64,000 nt of DNA. Source: Bartonella sp. WD12.1. Lineage in GTDB: Bacteria; Pseudomonadota; Alphaproteobacteria; Rhizobiales; Rhizobiaceae. Made by a program: the position numbers and the translations under genes. The notes under the pieces were generated by a model. The model was not told the origin of the DNA, searched no databases, and worked only from the letters and a program-made list of their open reading frames with translations. Below, one piece after another: positions 63,421 through 64,000 of this stretch (positions are counted from its first letter, which is position 1; every line of letters starts with the position of its first letter). Location of the stretch: positions 248,001 through 312,000 of the forward strand of contig NZ_MUBG01000001.1 of assembly GCF_002022415.1 (NCBI RefSeq). The letters are read 5' to 3'.

Positions 63421-64000
63421 TTAAGTATCAAGAATTTTTCCGACTATTTTTAGGATGTATGCGTATATATATGCGGTTTCTTCCAATTTTGAGAAACGTC
63501 CAGCCGCACCTGCATGGCCTGAATCCATATTTATACGCAATAAAATTGTATTATCATCTGTTTTAAAATCACGCAGTTTTGCTACCCATTTTGCAGGTTC
63601 CCAATAGGTTACACGGGGGTCTGTTAATCCCGCAATGGCGAGAATAGGGGGATATTCTTGGTGTTTGATGTTATCATAGGGTGAGTAAGAAGCAATAAGG
63701 TTATAGTCTTCTTTTGATTCAAGAGGGTTACCCCATTCAGGCCATTCTGGAGGTGTTAGGGGCAATGAAGCATCTAGCATTGTTGTTAAAACATCAACAA
63801 AAGGAACATTAGCAACGATGCCGGCAAAATCCTGAGGGGCCAGATTTGCTATAGCTCCCATCAGCATTCCTCCTGCTGAACCACCTTGGGCGATTAGCCG
63901 ATCATGGGCAGTAAATTTATGATTTACGAGATGACGTGCACAGGCAATAAAATCATAAAATGTATTGCGTTTAAAAAGATGTTTTCCTTTTTCATACCAT
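63421..64000 (-). CDS. ptrB: Oligopeptidase B (protease II), 3' part
   Basis: C-terminal part of a prolyl-oligopeptidase-family (S9) serine peptidase that cleaves after Arg or Lys in short peptides. The frame is open to the window edge, so the N-terminal part, including the propeller, lies outside. The nucleophile Ser is in AQGGSAGGMLMGA, Asp in AGLTDPRVTYWEP, and His in DSGHAGAAGR. PLTPPEWPEWGNP is characteristic of oligopeptidase B. It is convergent with sodB, separated by the terminator. Confidence 0.92.
   Translation of the reverse strand, partial: WYEKGKHLFKRNTFYDFIACARHLVNHKFTAHDRLIAQGGSAGGMLMGAIANLAPQDFAGIVANVPFVDVLTTMLDASLPLTPPEWPEWGNPLESKEDYNLIASYSPYDNIKHQEYPPILAIAGLTDPRVTYWEPAKWVAKLRDFKTDDNTILLRINMDSGHAGAAGRFSKLEETAYIYAYILKIVGKILDT

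Overview
The window is ordinary chromosome from an alphaproteobacterium of the order Rhizobiales, most likely a Bartonella species. The reasons are the strong A+T bias (intergenic DNA especially), rhizobial gene neighbourhoods (atpI-atpB-atpE-atpF'-atpF, glyQ-glyS, aroC-ribBA-xseB, ispH-thrB-rnhA, mutY/DUF721/dsbA/ppdK), a CcrM-type cell-cycle methyltransferase, an invasion-associated locus B family protein, and long AT-rich gaps with little coding potential, as expected of a reducing host-restricted genome. The species cannot be fixed from the sequence alone.

Layout. 1-5.3 kb: a frameshifted nhaA antiporter, an unrecognised membrane-anchored protein, and an SLC13/RCK-domain permease behind a structured leader with a 7-codon Cys-containing mini-ORF. 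5.3-12.3 kb: a YfgM-like protein and der, a 1.2-kb desert, then the Fo half of ATP synthase. 12.6-18.7 kb (minus strand): glyQ and a frameshifted glyS, a large TPR protein and a polyprenyl diphosphate synthase. 19-26 kb (plus): a TrmN6-like methyltransferase, an S49 peptidase, a 59-aa membrane protein coupled to ispE, rnhB-tsaC-FAD oxidase in one overlapping unit, and a DUF6101-like protein. 26.6-38.6 kb: purD, ubiA, pdxH, a DnaJ-class protein, fabI, aroC, ribBA, xseB, dxs and an RNA uracil methyltransferase. 38.6-50.9 kb: tldD, an IalB-family protein, an isolated ctaB, ispH-thrB-rnhA, a DsbD-alpha-like protein, yqgE/algH, a GGDEF/EAL protein with degenerate motifs and an M16 peptidase. 51-60 kb: thrC, a HAD phosphatase, ccrM, mutY, a DciA-like protein, dsbA and a frameshifted ppdK. 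60-64 kb: a gene-poor stretch with tRNA-Gln(UUG) and a decayed tyrosine integrase beside it, then sodB and the 3' part of an oligopeptidase B gene that runs off the window.

The genes form housekeeping modules: energy (Fo, ctaB), isoprenoid/quinone supply (dxs, ispE, ispH, polyprenyl synthase, ubiA), cofactors (ribBA, pdxH), translation (glyQS, der, tsaC, tRNA-Gln), and DNA maintenance (ccrM, mutY, rnhA, rnhB, xseB).

The most striking observation is that nhaA, glyS and ppdK, and probably the signal peptide of dsbA, are each interrupted by what looks like one missing base in a homopolymer of 5-6. Because glyS is essential, sequencing or consensus error is the leading explanation, although true slippage or decay cannot be excluded. 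I see no CRISPR array, complete insertion sequence or complete novel system. The best leads for new biology are the Cys-codon leader before the SLC13 permease, the paired inverted repeats before sodB, and the degenerate GGDEF/EAL protein.
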